From the NCBI GenBank assembly GCA_963676605.2, contig CAXXSP010000024.1, positions 62,001 to 126,000 on the forward strand: a stretch of 64,000 bases of DNA, written 5' to 3'. Below are positions 9,290 through 17,623 of this stretch, piece by piece. The stretch comes from SABI01 sp963676605 (GTDB lineage Bacteria > Spirochaetota > Spirochaetia > Sphaerochaetales > Sphaerochaetaceae). Position numbers and translations under genes: made by a program. The first letter of the stretch is position 1. Every line of letters starts with the position of its first letter. A model generated the notes under the pieces. That model did not search any database, had not been told where the DNA came from, and worked only from the letters and a program-made list of their open reading frames with translations.

Positions 9290-10095
9290 GTCAGTTCTTC
9301 TCTCTTTCTTGCTTCTTCTTCAAGTTCCCGGGCTTTAGCGGAGGCGGCTGCAACGGCATTCATGACAGCTGAACCGAAGCCCTCTTCCTCGAGTGTTTTC
9401 ATTGCTTCGATAGTCGTCCCGGACGGGGAACATACTTTTGTTACCAGGCTCACCGGATGTTCGCCTGTGAGGGTTATCATAGAAGCCGCGCTTTTCGCGG
9501 TTTCGGCTGCTATCGCAAGAGCCTTGGGGTAGGGCAGTCCCTGCTGGACTCCTCCCATCGCCATGTGATGGAACATCGAGAACAGGTAGGCGATACCAGA
9601 TCCGCTTACACCCGTGAAGACGCTCATCAGTTTCTCGTCGATCCTGTGAACACTTCCAAAAGAGGCCGCGATGAGCTCCCCTTCGGCGATAAACTCCTCG
9701 GAACACTCCGGAGAGGTGCACATCGCCGTGACAGATGCCGCCGCGGCTGCTCCCATGTTCGGCATGAACCGTATGACCTGCGATGTACCTAATCCCTTTT
9801 CAAGTGTCTCGAGGGATACTCCAGCTGCGATACTGATCCATTTCGTCTTCTTCTCTTTTCGGAGTCGCTGATAAAGGGAAGGGAGTACCTGCGGTTTCAC
9901 CGCAAGGAGAATGAGGGGACATCTCTCGAGTAATTCATCAAGTGAGTGTGCCGATACAGAGAGTTCACTGCTTACTCTCTCAAGTGTCGTCTCATCCGCA
10001 TCGTGAAGATGGACAGTGAACCCTTCCTGTTTTCTGAGCTGTCTGGCGATTGCAGCACCCATGTTGCCGCAGCCGATGATACCGATATCAGTCAT
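9286..10095 (-). CDS. proC: Pyrroline-5-carboxylate reductase
   Basis: ProC reduces pyrroline-5-carboxylate to proline with NAD(P)H. The 269 residues begin with the Rossmann motif GIIGCGNMGAAIARQL. The C-terminal dimerisation domain carries SVFTGVSGSGIAYLF and the family signature near VTKVCSPSGTTIEAMKTLEEEGF. It overlaps serS and trmL by four bases each. The upstream steps proA and proB are 5.5 kb away on the opposite strand, so proline synthesis is driven from two units. Confidence 0.95.
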   Translation of the reverse strand: MTDIGIIGCGNMGAAIARQLRKQEGFTVHLHDADETTLERVSSELSVSAHSLDELLERCPLILLAVKPQVLPSLYQRLRKEKKTKWISIAAGVSLETLEKGLGTSQVIRFMPNMGAAAAASVTAMCTSPECSEEFIAEGELIAASFGSVHRIDEKLMSVFTGVSGSGIAYLFSMFHHMAMGGVQQGLPYPKALAIAAETAKSAASMITLTGEHPVSLVTKVCSPSGTTIEAMKTLEEEGFGSAVMNAVAAASAKARELEEEARKREELT

Positions 10096-10610
10096 ACCTC
10101 ATCACTCCCATTCTCCTTCCAGCTGAGACGATGAAGGTCGCCAGCGAGAACAAGATTTGTATAGTTATGCTGCCGCTCCCACTCGTATGCAGCGACAGCT
10201 ACAGAATTCGAAAGGTTGAGCGACCGTGTATGTGCCAGCATAGGGACCCTGACACACCGTCTAGAATAGTCTACAAGAATTGATTCTTCAATACCTCTAC
10301 TCTCTTTTCCGAAGACGAGATAGGCATCTTTTTCCAAAGGGACATCGCTATAGAGCTGTTTCCCCTTCGTCGTGAAGAACCAGAGGTTGTCATCACCGTG
10401 AAGAGCGAGAAAGGCATCAACGCTCTCGTGTTCAACGATCGTCACGTCTTTCCAGTAATCGAGACCTGCTCTCCTCACCTGTTTTTCGTCTACCGAGAAC
10501 CCGAGAGGGTGTACGAGATGAAGTGTCGCACCGATTGCAGCACAGGTGCGTGCGATGTTTCCGGTATTCTGAGGTATTTCCGGTTCAAATAGGACGATAT
10601 GCAGCGGCAT
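10092..10610 (-). CDS. trmL: tRNA (cytidine/uridine-34 2'-O)-methyltransferase, TrmL/CspR family
   Basis: TrmL methylates the wobble ribose of tRNA-Leu isoacceptors using SAM. The 172-residue SPOUT protein is full length: MPLHIVLFEPEIPQNTGNIAR at the start, LVFGKESRGIE (motif 2) and a knot-forming LAHTRSLNLSNSVAVAAYEW (motif 3). GGAGGAG lies just ahead of the ATG. The 418 bases 10274-10691, which contain most of this gene and its upstream spacer, recur as four exact blocks within the adjacent insertion (11423-12129). The copy annotated here appears intact. Confidence 0.92.
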   Translation of the reverse strand: MPLHIVLFEPEIPQNTGNIARTCAAIGATLHLVHPLGFSVDEKQVRRAGLDYWKDVTIVEHESVDAFLALHGDDNLWFFTTKGKQLYSDVPLEKDAYLVFGKESRGIEESILVDYSRRCVRVPMLAHTRSLNLSNSVAVAAYEWERQHNYTNLVLAGDLHRLSWKENGSDEV

Positions 10611-10691
10611 GGACTCCTCCGTAGTGCACTGATGCTAACATGTATGATCAGGGACACTCAAGAGGAGGGATCAAGAGCCTCAGGTGTTTTC
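10274..10691. repeat. Source copy of four blocks duplicated in the adjacent insertion
   Basis: Segments A (10274-10309), B (10310-10429), C (10465-10589) and D (10615-10691) of the trmL region recur without a mismatch at 11423-11458, 11492-11611, 11791-11915 and 12053-12129, in the same order and orientation. A and B are contiguous here but separated by 33 foreign bases in the second copy. D also contains the last codons and stop of dinB. Confidence 0.95.
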
Positions 10692-11422
10692 TAGGACATA
10701 CGCATTAAACTTAGATTGACTGATCTGATTCAGGAGTGAAAAGAACAAATGGGAATGAGATGGAATATTGGGTCTGTAAACCACGGGACAAGAAGCCTTG
10801 TCAGCAAGTATTAAGGCATAGGAAACCAGTCCCATCGAATAGATGAGACGGGAACCGGTACTTCAGCATGATTGGAGCTTGATCTACTTCCGGGATTTCC
10901 TCGGCTGAATCTCAACCGCTCTTGAGAAGGTGAACGGATCCATCAGAGAAAGCGCCTCAGACATTGAATCATTGAAGTTCCAACCGAACATCTTTCTCAG
11001 TCTGCCTTTGCTGATCTTCTGAGTTCCACCCTTGAGATCACTCAATTTGGAAAGAAGTGCGAGACATGCCTTGTTCAATATACTCTGATTCAAAGCAGCA
11101 TTTCTGTCACTCAGCATACAATCATCTTCATGAAAGACCGTATCGAGATTCCAATGAAGGCCGTTCTCAATATTCCAGTGAGCACGAACACAATGAGCTG
11201 CATCGTCGACGTCCTTGAGGCTGGTAAGATAATACCGGGTCTCTCGTTTCTCTATTCCTGTGACGTTATGAATCATCAGCTTATCCATACACACCAGGGC
11301 ATAGGCCTTCTTCCATTCAGAAAACAACCCTTTCTTCTGACTGACGGTAAGTGGAAACAGATAGAAGGATCGCTGCTCCAGCTGGTTATGAGAGATTTCA
11401 CGGGTTTCGTGGTAACACCCTT

Positions 11423-11458
11423 CAAGAATTGATTCTTCAATACCTCTACTCTCTTTTC
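11423..11458. repeat. Block A copy (36 bases of trmL) inside the insertion
   Basis: Identical to 10274-10309. Flanked on the low side by transposase C-terminal sequence and on the high side by a 33-base transposase piece. Confidence 0.95.
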
Positions 11459-11491
11459 TTCTCTGCATATGCATGGCATCGAAAGTAACCA

Positions 11492-11611
11492 CGAAGACGA
11501 GATAGGCATCTTTTTCCAAAGGGACATCGCTATAGAGCTGTTTCCCCTTCGTCGTGAAGAACCAGAGGTTGTCATCACCGTGAAGAGCGAGAAAGGCATC
11601 AACGCTCTCGT
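11492..11611. repeat. Block B copy (120 bases of trmL) inside the insertion
   Basis: Identical to 10310-10429 over 120 bases. In the source copy it directly adjoins block A; here 33 bases of transposase coding sequence (11459-11491) separate them. Confidence 0.95.
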
Positions 11612-11790
11612 ACAGTTGCATTGGCTATCCGAAATCCTGAGTAGCAAGGCAGCTTTCAGCACCTCAAGTGTTCATCAGTGATCTCATTCAACGGGTAGAT
11701 TACTCGTCCCTGCACTCTCTCATCAGGAATGGCATCGAAGATGCTGAGAATCTTTCTCAGGATGTATACTCGCTTCTCAGTGCCGGCATC

Positions 11791-11915
11791 CCTGCTCTCC
11801 TCACCTGTTTTTCGTCTACCGAGAACCCGAGAGGGTGTACGAGATGAAGTGTCGCACCGATTGCAGCACAGGTGCGTGCGATGTTTCCGGTATTCTGAGG
11901 TATTTCCGGTTCAAA
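11791..11915. repeat. Block C copy (125 bases of trmL) inside the insertion
   Basis: Identical to 10465-10589. The neighbouring 179 bases (11612-11790) are transposase N-terminal sequence and replace 35 bases of trmL found between B and C in the source copy. Confidence 0.95.
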
Positions 11916-12052
11916 CAGGCTCGCCATCAAGACCGATACGCTGCGGATTCTTTCTCAGACTTGCACAGGCTGATTCGACGATACGGGCAAACCCGTAACG
12001 CAGCACCCTGATCTGCGGTTTCACCGGAGGGGCAGAAGGAATGAGCCCTTTG

Positions 12053-12129
12053 TCCTCCGTAGTGCACTGATGCTAACATGTATGATCAGGGACACTCAAG
12101 AGGAGGGATCAAGAGCCTCAGGTGTTTTC
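12053..12129. repeat. Block D copy (77 bases), right boundary of the insertion
   Basis: Identical to 10615-10691. It contains the trmL ribosome-site region and the last codons and stop of dinB. Together with the first copy it forms the direct repeat that brackets the inserted material. Bases 11916-12052 before it are open in one minus frame (containing SLRKNPQRIGLDGE, reminiscent of the DGK stretch of ISAs1 transposases) but have no start. Confidence 0.95.
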
Positions 12130-13293
12130 CGGCTTCCTGATCTCAAGGCTGCTCGCTTTCACGATCTTCTGTCCTTTCTCCTTCAGGGCAAGGACAGAGA
12201 GTTCGACTGCACGTTCTTTCTCGTACCGTTCGCTGAACATCTCCAGCTGGGCATCACTCTCTCCCTTCTCGACATTCATCAGTGAGAGGCCGATCAGACG
12301 GACAGGAGAGCCTTCCCGATACCGTTCTTTCAACAGAATTCTTGCCTGAGAAGTCACCTGTTCCGCGCTTATGAGCGCACCTGCCAGTTTCGTCTGGGCA
12401 CTGACCGTTGAGAAGTCGTTGTAGCGGATCTTCACTCCTACGGTATCGGAATGAACTTTTTCCCTGTAGGAGCGGAACATCAGTGAATGGGCCATCTCAA
12501 GGAGGTACTGACTGAGAATGGCCGCTGAACTGATATCTTCAGAAAAGGTTATTTCTGTGCTGATCGAATGGCTCTTCCTTTCTCTCCCGTAGAGTCCCGG
12601 GTCCTCCCCGCGGACGACAGCATAGAGGTAGGAAGCTGTGTTCTCACTGAACAGCCGGGTAAGTTTCGTCTTCTCGCAGGCACGCACTTTCTGTACGGTG
12701 TCGAGTCCCGCCCTGACCAGCCGTTCATGCAGGACCTTTCCTATCCCGGGAATCTTTGCAAGGGAGAGGGTATTGATGAAATCAATGACTCTTCCCTCAG
12801 AGACTCTGCACAGCCCGTTCGGTTTGTCGTAGTCGCTCGCAAGCTTGGCGATCAGCTTGCTCGGACCGATTCCGACCGATATCACGAGTCCGGTCTCTTC
12901 AAGGACCGTCCGTTTCAGCAGTGCTCCCGCTTCACGGGGAATACCGAACAGTCTTCCTGTCCCGCTCATGTCCAGGAATGCTTCATCGATCGATATCTGA
13001 TGGATATCTGAAGAGAAACGGGAGAGCACTTCGAAGACCCGTGAGCTCATCTCGCTGTACCGTTCCATCCGGGTCCGGGCATACACGGCAGAGGGGCAGA
13101 GCTTTTTCGCCTGGAACATCGGCATCGCCGAGTGAACTCCGAAGGCACGTGCTTCGTAGGAGCATGCCGAGACGACGCCTCGGGTTCCCGTACCTCCCAC
13201 GATGACAGGTTTCCCCCGGTATTCAGGATGGTCGAGCTGTTCTACGGAGGCGTAGAAGGCATCAAGGTCGACGTGAAAGATCACGGGTTCCAC
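12118..13293 (-). CDS. dinB: DNA polymerase IV (Y family)
   Basis: A 391-residue translesion polymerase. The catalytic motifs are VIFHVDLDAFYASVEQ at the N-terminus and SIDEAFLDMSGT (acidic pair) near residue 100, followed by VGIGPSKLIAKLASDYDKPNG and the HhH LAKIPGIGK. The little-finger domain fills the C-terminal third. There is no C-terminal clamp-binding motif I can name with confidence. Its start overlaps the ddl stop by 13 bases. The stop codon lies inside repeat block D, so dinB and trmL were probably about 70 bases apart, in one operon, before the insertion. Confidence 0.95.
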   Translation of the reverse strand: MEPVIFHVDLDAFYASVEQLDHPEYRGKPVIVGGTGTRGVVSACSYEARAFGVHSAMPMFQAKKLCPSAVYARTRMERYSEMSSRVFEVLSRFSSDIHQISIDEAFLDMSGTGRLFGIPREAGALLKRTVLEETGLVISVGIGPSKLIAKLASDYDKPNGLCRVSEGRVIDFINTLSLAKIPGIGKVLHERLVRAGLDTVQKVRACEKTKLTRLFSENTASYLYAVVRGEDPGLYGRERKSHSISTEITFSEDISSAAILSQYLLEMAHSLMFRSYREKVHSDTVGVKIRYNDFSTVSAQTKLAGALISAEQVTSQARILLKERYREGSPVRLIGLSLMNVEKGESDAQLEMFSERYEKERAVELSVLALKEKGQKIVKASSLEIRKPENT

Positions 13294-14390
13294 AGTTTTC
13301 TCTCTATAAGCAGCCCCAGGAGTCGGCCTAAGGGATATCCGGACTGCTCAGCCATCTCGGGGAATACGCTTCTGTCTGTCATTCCCGGTATCGTGTTCAC
13401 TTCATTGAAGTAAATCTCTTCGCTTCTGGATGAAACAAAGAAGTCGATACGGGCGAAGCCTTCAAGATGGAGAAGATCGGTGAGAGAAAGCGCATAGGAT
13501 TGAATGAGGGAGATCGTCTCTTCCGATATCTTTCTTCCGGGGGTATCAAGTGCTTCCGCGACTTCGTATTTCGTGTGGTAGGAAAGAGGAACGCCCCCCT
13601 TGTCGATGATGAGAGGGGCGCTAACCACCCACTCCTCATCCTCCATGACAGCGCATTCCACCTCAAGCATATCGTTCATGAACGGCTCTATGAGGATTCT
13701 GTCAGTGAGCGTGAAAATTTTTCCGAGAGCTTTCTGTAACGAATTCTCATCCACCTCGGGAATTTCGAACAGCCCGATGGAGGAGCCTTCATCATCAGGC
13801 TTGAGAATCAGATGGGCCCCGAGTTTGCTTTTCAGTGCACCACTGAGGTGGCCTGCGAAGGAGGGTGCCTCGGGGCCCTTCCCGAGGAGGGGGCGCAGCC
13901 TGCGGCTGATAATCTGTCTGTCAGTAAAGAGTTCGATATCGTTACGGGTGAGCAGAATGGAGGGGAGGACAGGAATGCCTCCTGCTGAGGCGAGGGTTTT
14001 TGCTACACTCTTGTGCATTCCGATTGCCGAGGAAAGGAGTGAGCAGGAGATGAAGGGAATGGATGCACAGGTGAGAAATCCCTGTAGCGTTCCATCCTCT
14101 CCACCTTTTCCGTGCACGACCGGGATGATGATATCAACAGGAAGAGGGGAGCCGTCTGCACGGCAGAATCCTCTGGGGGGAGTAACCGAAAGGAGCCGGT
14201 TTTCACTTTCATTCCTTCCCGGCTTTTCGTCGGAGGTATCCTGGAGGTACATTGCTCCATCCTTCGCGTAATAGATCGGGATCAGTGCATACTCCAGCTC
14301 CTGCAGGGCCTGGTATACTCTCTCCGCACTCAGGAGGGAGACCTCGTGTTCTTCGCTAACTCCTCCGTAGATGATTGCTGCTGTAATCAT
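13281..14390 (-). CDS. ddl: D-alanine--D-alanine ligase
   Basis: Ddl makes the D-Ala-D-Ala dipeptide of peptidoglycan precursors. The 369-residue ATP-grasp protein shows IIYGGVSEEHEVSLLSAE at the start, VHGKGGEDGTLQGFL, the lysine-containing HLILKPDDEGSSIG and the C-terminal metal/ATP site FARIDFFVSS with YFNEVNTIPGMTDRS. It overlaps murE by four bases and dinB by 13 bases. With murE in the same transcript this is a wall-precursor operon; the presence of dinB downstream is unusual functional company. Confidence 0.96.
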   Translation of the reverse strand: MITAAIIYGGVSEEHEVSLLSAERVYQALQELEYALIPIYYAKDGAMYLQDTSDEKPGRNESENRLLSVTPPRGFCRADGSPLPVDIIIPVVHGKGGEDGTLQGFLTCASIPFISCSLLSSAIGMHKSVAKTLASAGGIPVLPSILLTRNDIELFTDRQIISRRLRPLLGKGPEAPSFAGHLSGALKSKLGAHLILKPDDEGSSIGLFEIPEVDENSLQKALGKIFTLTDRILIEPFMNDMLEVECAVMEDEEWVVSAPLIIDKGGVPLSYHTKYEVAEALDTPGRKISEETISLIQSYALSLTDLLHLEGFARIDFFVSSRSEEIYFNEVNTIPGMTDRSVFPEMAEQSGYPLGRLLGLLIERKLWNP

Positions 14391-15895
14391 GAAAACCTCT
14401 CCTTCTCCAGAATTGACTGCACAAAACGCGCTTCATCGTACGCTCTTTTCACACCCTCATGTTCGATACTCTGTTCGTGCCCTTTTCCCAGTAGAAGGAG
14501 GATTTCCCCCTTTTCAAGTTCTTTCAGGGCTGTTCTTACTGCCTGTTCCCTGCTTTCTATCTTTTTCAGGACGCCTGAGAAGCCGCTTTCTCCAATCCCT
14601 TGCTCTATATCTGAGAAGATCTGTGAGAGTTCTTCACCCCGTGAGTCCTCATCACTCAGGTAGATGCGGGAGCAGTAGGTGCCTGCCGCCTTCCCCATGG
14701 GAGCTCTCTTTCCCCTGTCCCTCTCTCCTGCCGCTCCGAAGAGGGCGCAGATATGTCTGGCCGGTTCAACCGAAGCAATGAAAGAGAACAGTTTTTCGTA
14801 GGCCTCAGGGGTATGGGCGAAGTCGATGATGAGTATACGATCCCCTTCGAGGGGAATGAGCTGGTACCGTCCCGCTATCGGCTCACAAAGCGCATCATGG
14901 GTGAGAAACCGAAGGTCGTTATCTGAGGTGAACTCCGCTGCTGCAAGTGCAGCCGCAGCGATGTTCTCCAGAAAGAACGAAGGAGCGAAGGGCGTCTCAG
15001 CCGAGACGCTTCTACCTCCCATGGAGAGCGAGAAGCTGCAGGAGGGGAGATCCCTCTTCTCCGCTGTGTACCGCAGAGACGCGGAATGCTCTGCCTCCTC
15101 TCCGTAGGTGAGCAGTGCATGAGAGGGTTTCATGGCGGATGTTATCTGCGCCAGGTAAGGGTGGTGAGAGGAGGTGATGATAGAACCTCCGTCCCTTACC
15201 TGCCGTATCAGGTTCATCTTGTCATCAACGTAGAGCTCGAGTGAGGCGTGGAAATCGAGATGTTCCCTGCTGATTGACTGAATAACGGCAGAGGAGAAGG
15301 TCAGCGGAGCGAGTCGTGCGGTCTTCAGCGAGAGCGCGTGGCTGGTCGCCTCGAGGACAACAGCTCTGACACCCTGACTCTTACATGCTCCGAGAAAGGG
15401 GTAGAGGATCTCGGGCTCCGGGGTACTCTGTCGGTAGGGTGTCGCCCTGTAGCCGCTGCCGTCATCGATCCCGACAGTTGACAGCAGGCCGCACTTCACT
15501 CCTGCACGGGTGAGAAATCTGTACAGAAAGAGTGCTGTGGAAGATTTTCCGTCAGTGCCTGTTATTCCTATGATGTGTTCGGGGTAGGGTGCATGCAGAT
15601 GCCAGGCTATCTGGGAGGCGAGCAGCTGCGGCTTTTCACACTGGATGTAGGTGATCTCTTCGTCGTAGGAGGGCAGATCCTCACTGTGGATAATGAGAGG
15701 AGATCCCTTCTCAACCGCCTCCCGGATATAGAGGTGACCGTCGGTGTGAGTTCCTTTCAGGGCGACGAAAGCGGTGTCTTCCGTGCATGCTCTACTCTGA
15801 TAGGTGATACAGCTGATCTCAGGATCTTTCTTCCCCCTGATCGTATATCCCTGAGCTGTCTTGTCATTCGGGAGTAAGACTGATACTCTTTTCAT
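14387..15895 (-). CDS. murE: UDP-MurNAc-tripeptide synthetase, unusual specificity motif
   Basis: MurE adds the third (diamino) residue to UDP-MurNAc-L-Ala-D-Glu. The 502-residue product starts at 15895 (AAAGGGG six bases upstream), not at the longer in-frame start 15946. The Mur-ligase P-loop is IGITGTDGKSSTALF and the C-terminal domain has IIDFAHTPEAY. At the position of the selector motif (DNPR for meso-DAP enzymes) the sequence reads EDSR within YLSDEDSRGEE. Spirochaete peptidoglycan is known to contain L-ornithine, so ornithine use is a reasonable inference. The gene is first in the murE-ddl-dinB transcript, divergent from the methylase gene. Confidence 0.92.
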   Translation of the reverse strand: MKRVSVLLPNDKTAQGYTIRGKKDPEISCITYQSRACTEDTAFVALKGTHTDGHLYIREAVEKGSPLIIHSEDLPSYDEEITYIQCEKPQLLASQIAWHLHAPYPEHIIGITGTDGKSSTALFLYRFLTRAGVKCGLLSTVGIDDGSGYRATPYRQSTPEPEILYPFLGACKSQGVRAVVLEATSHALSLKTARLAPLTFSSAVIQSISREHLDFHASLELYVDDKMNLIRQVRDGGSIITSSHHPYLAQITSAMKPSHALLTYGEEAEHSASLRYTAEKRDLPSCSFSLSMGGRSVSAETPFAPSFFLENIAAAALAAAEFTSDNDLRFLTHDALCEPIAGRYQLIPLEGDRILIIDFAHTPEAYEKLFSFIASVEPARHICALFGAAGERDRGKRAPMGKAAGTYCSRIYLSDEDSRGEELSQIFSDIEQGIGESGFSGVLKKIESREQAVRTALKELEKGEILLLLGKGHEQSIEHEGVKRAYDEARFVQSILEKERFS

Positions 15896-15976
15896 GCCGG
15901 CCCCTTTACAGCACAGATAGTAGCACTGATAGAGGAGCGAGAGCAAGGTATAACAGGAAAACGAAGAGAGGCTCAG

Positions 15977-17623
15977 GTGGTATTTCCGACCTATGAAAGT
16001 GATCAGATCATATCACTCCTCAGGGGAAAGCGTCCGGTTCTCCCCGTGGTGAAAGAGGTGATAGCCCGCACCGCTCGGGAGATCGGTGCGAAGACGTTTC
16101 TCGACCCGTTTACCGGAAGCGGAATCGTCTCACGGGTGGCGAGACAGCTTGATCTCACCGTAAGCGCGAACGATTGCGAACCTTTCGCCTGTGTGAGCGC
16201 GAGTGTCTACCTCTCCCTCTCCCGGGAGGACCTCCTGGAGATGTTCCCTGCCCAGGGCGGCGTCGATGCCTACTACTCCTTCATCAACCTCCACGGTCTG
16301 TATGCATTCCACTCGGGTAAGGTTGAGGGTGAGGCCTATCTCTCGAGACTCTACGCTCCTGAAGATCCCCGACATCCGCAGGTCGGAAAAGAGAGGCTCT
16401 ACTATACCCCAGAAAACGCCCGCTTTCTTGATGCGGTGCGGACTGAGGTCGAGAACTCCTGGATGGCAGGAACGATGAGCTCTGCGGAGCGGGCTGTCAT
16501 CCTCTCCTCGATTCTCTACCAGGGGTCCCTGAGGGCGAATGTCAGCGGCACCTTCACCAGCTATCATAAAAAATTCTACCGGAGCGGCAAGGCGGTGAGA
16601 AGCCGGATCGTCGATCCTGTCGAACTGCTCATTCCCGCTCTTACAGGAAAGAAGCATCCGCCGGGCCGGGTGTATCAGGAGGATGCCATCGGGTTCTGCC
16701 GCCGCATGAGCGGCGATATCTGTTTCCTTGACCCTCCCTCATCGCCGCAGCAGTATGGAAGTGCCTACCACCTCCTCAACACCCTTGCCCTCTGGGATGA
16801 TCCCCTCGTCGATAACGCTGCAGAGAGCGACGGTTCTCTTGTGGACAGGGGAGGTATCAGACAGGACTGGAAGGAGAGACGGTCTCCCTTCTGTTCGAGA
16901 AAGGATGCCTATGGAGCCTTCTATTCTCTCCTGAATGCCGTGGACGCTCCCCGCCTCATACTGACCTATCCCGATAACGGGATGGTCCATATCGATCAGA
17001 TCCTCGCGATGCTTAAGGGAAAGTACCGACATGTCACCCTCTCAGTTCTGCCGAAAGAGCATCGCGGAGGAAGACAGAACAGAGGGAAAGCTCCCGTGGA
17101 ACATCTCTTCATTGCCGGGGATTCTCCCTCCTTTTATCAGAGCAGTGCAGATGGGCTCGAGAAAATCGGTCTCGTCGGTGAGATCGAGGGACTCAGGAAG
17201 CGGATATTCAAGGGGGGAGAGAAAGATCTCAGAGGCTTTACCTTCATCGCCGGTATCCTCACTGATGCGCACCCTGATTACAGTGATTACGTAGATTATA
17301 CGGAGGAAGAACTTCAGAAGATAGCGCAGACGCTCAGAGATGAGATGATAGAGGATACCTCAGAGGCTCTCCTTCACCTTCTTGATCACTACAAGAGATC
17401 CTTTGATGCGCTTTCAGGGAACGAGAGAGTAAGGCTGGAGAAGAAGGCGATCAGTCTTCTCCGTTTCCTCCATGGGTATGAAAAGGAAGCCTTTAGAGCT
17501 ATACTCACCCCTATGGAACGATTTATGTCGGATAACAGCGAGCTTCTTTCTCACCGCCTCACCTTCTCAGACCAGGTTGAAGGTTTGATTCACCTCGATG
17601 ACAGGCAGGGGAAGCATGAATAG
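15977..17623 (+). CDS. Adenine-specific DNA methylase-like protein (D12/COG3392 type)
   Basis: The 548-residue protein begins with GTG (GAGAGG six bases upstream). The SAM-binding motif is FLDPFTGSGIVSR (about residues 40-52) and the region of catalytic motif IV reads CFLDPPSSPQQYGSAYHLLNT (about residue 253), where related methylases have DPPY; the aromatic residue that stacks on the target adenine is Ser here. The C-terminal 180 residues are an unassigned extension rich in Glu and Lys. No restriction gene is adjacent, so it is an orphan enzyme, perhaps regulatory, perhaps inactive. The next gene overlaps its 3' end by eight bases. Confidence 0.75.
   Translation: MVFPTYESDQIISLLRGKRPVLPVVKEVIARTAREIGAKTFLDPFTGSGIVSRVARQLDLTVSANDCEPFACVSASVYLSLSREDLLEMFPAQGGVDAYYSFINLHGLYAFHSGKVEGEAYLSRLYAPEDPRHPQVGKERLYYTPENARFLDAVRTEVENSWMAGTMSSAERAVILSSILYQGSLRANVSGTFTSYHKKFYRSGKAVRSRIVDPVELLIPALTGKKHPPGRVYQEDAIGFCRRMSGDICFLDPPSSPQQYGSAYHLLNTLALWDDPLVDNAAESDGSLVDRGGIRQDWKERRSPFCSRKDAYGAFYSLLNAVDAPRLILTYPDNGMVHIDQILAMLKGKYRHVTLSVLPKEHRGGRQNRGKAPVEHLFIAGDSPSFYQSSADGLEKIGLVGEIEGLRKRIFKGGEKDLRGFTFIAGILTDAHPDYSDYVDYTEEELQKIAQTLRDEMIEDTSEALLHLLDHYKRSFDALSGNERVRLEKKAISLLRFLHGYEKEAFRAILTPMERFMSDNSELLSHRLTFSDQVEGLIHLDDRQGKHE

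Larger units (their letters stand above)
10884..11790 (-). pseudogene. Broken ISAs1-family transposase
   Basis: Three transposase stretches can be read. Bases 11790-11612 encode an N-terminal segment with IFDAIPDERVQGRVIYPLNE, the usual ISAs1 opening. Bases 11491-11459 encode VTFDAMHMQ, equal to the DDE-type V-DAM-Q motif. Bases 11422-10884 encode the C-terminal third with ETRYYLTSL and AHWNIENGLHWNLDTVFHEDD, the family's diagnostic E motif. The middle of the enzyme is absent and trmL blocks B and A stand between the pieces. Curiously blocks B and A are in frame with the downstream transposase, so 11621-10884 is a 245-codon chimeric frame. No active transposase is expected. Confidence 0.85.
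10692..12129. mobile_element. 1438-base insertion: ISAs1-type transposase pieces interleaved with trmL copies
   Basis: Removing exactly 10692-12129 joins trmL and its spacer to an intact dinB 3' end, so this is the extra material. It holds IS-derived stretches 10692-11422, 11459-11491 and 11612-11790, plus 11916-12052 of uncertain origin, alternating with exact trmL-region blocks. I see no terminal inverted repeats and no short target duplication; instead a 77-base direct repeat (block D) brackets the insertion. Bases 10692-10883 carry no gene, only a weak hairpin (GACAAG/CTTGTC near 10790-10805). A chimeric assembly is as likely as a real rearrangement. Confidence 0.8.

Noticed and set aside
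8399..9532. 377-codon plus-strand frame across serS and proC
   Set aside because: Spans two real genes on the opposite strand and shows no family motif.
10692..10712. Terminal inverted repeat of the IS at the insertion edge
   Set aside because: The left edge (TAGGACATACGC) does not match the reverse complement of the right edge near 12052 beyond a few bases.
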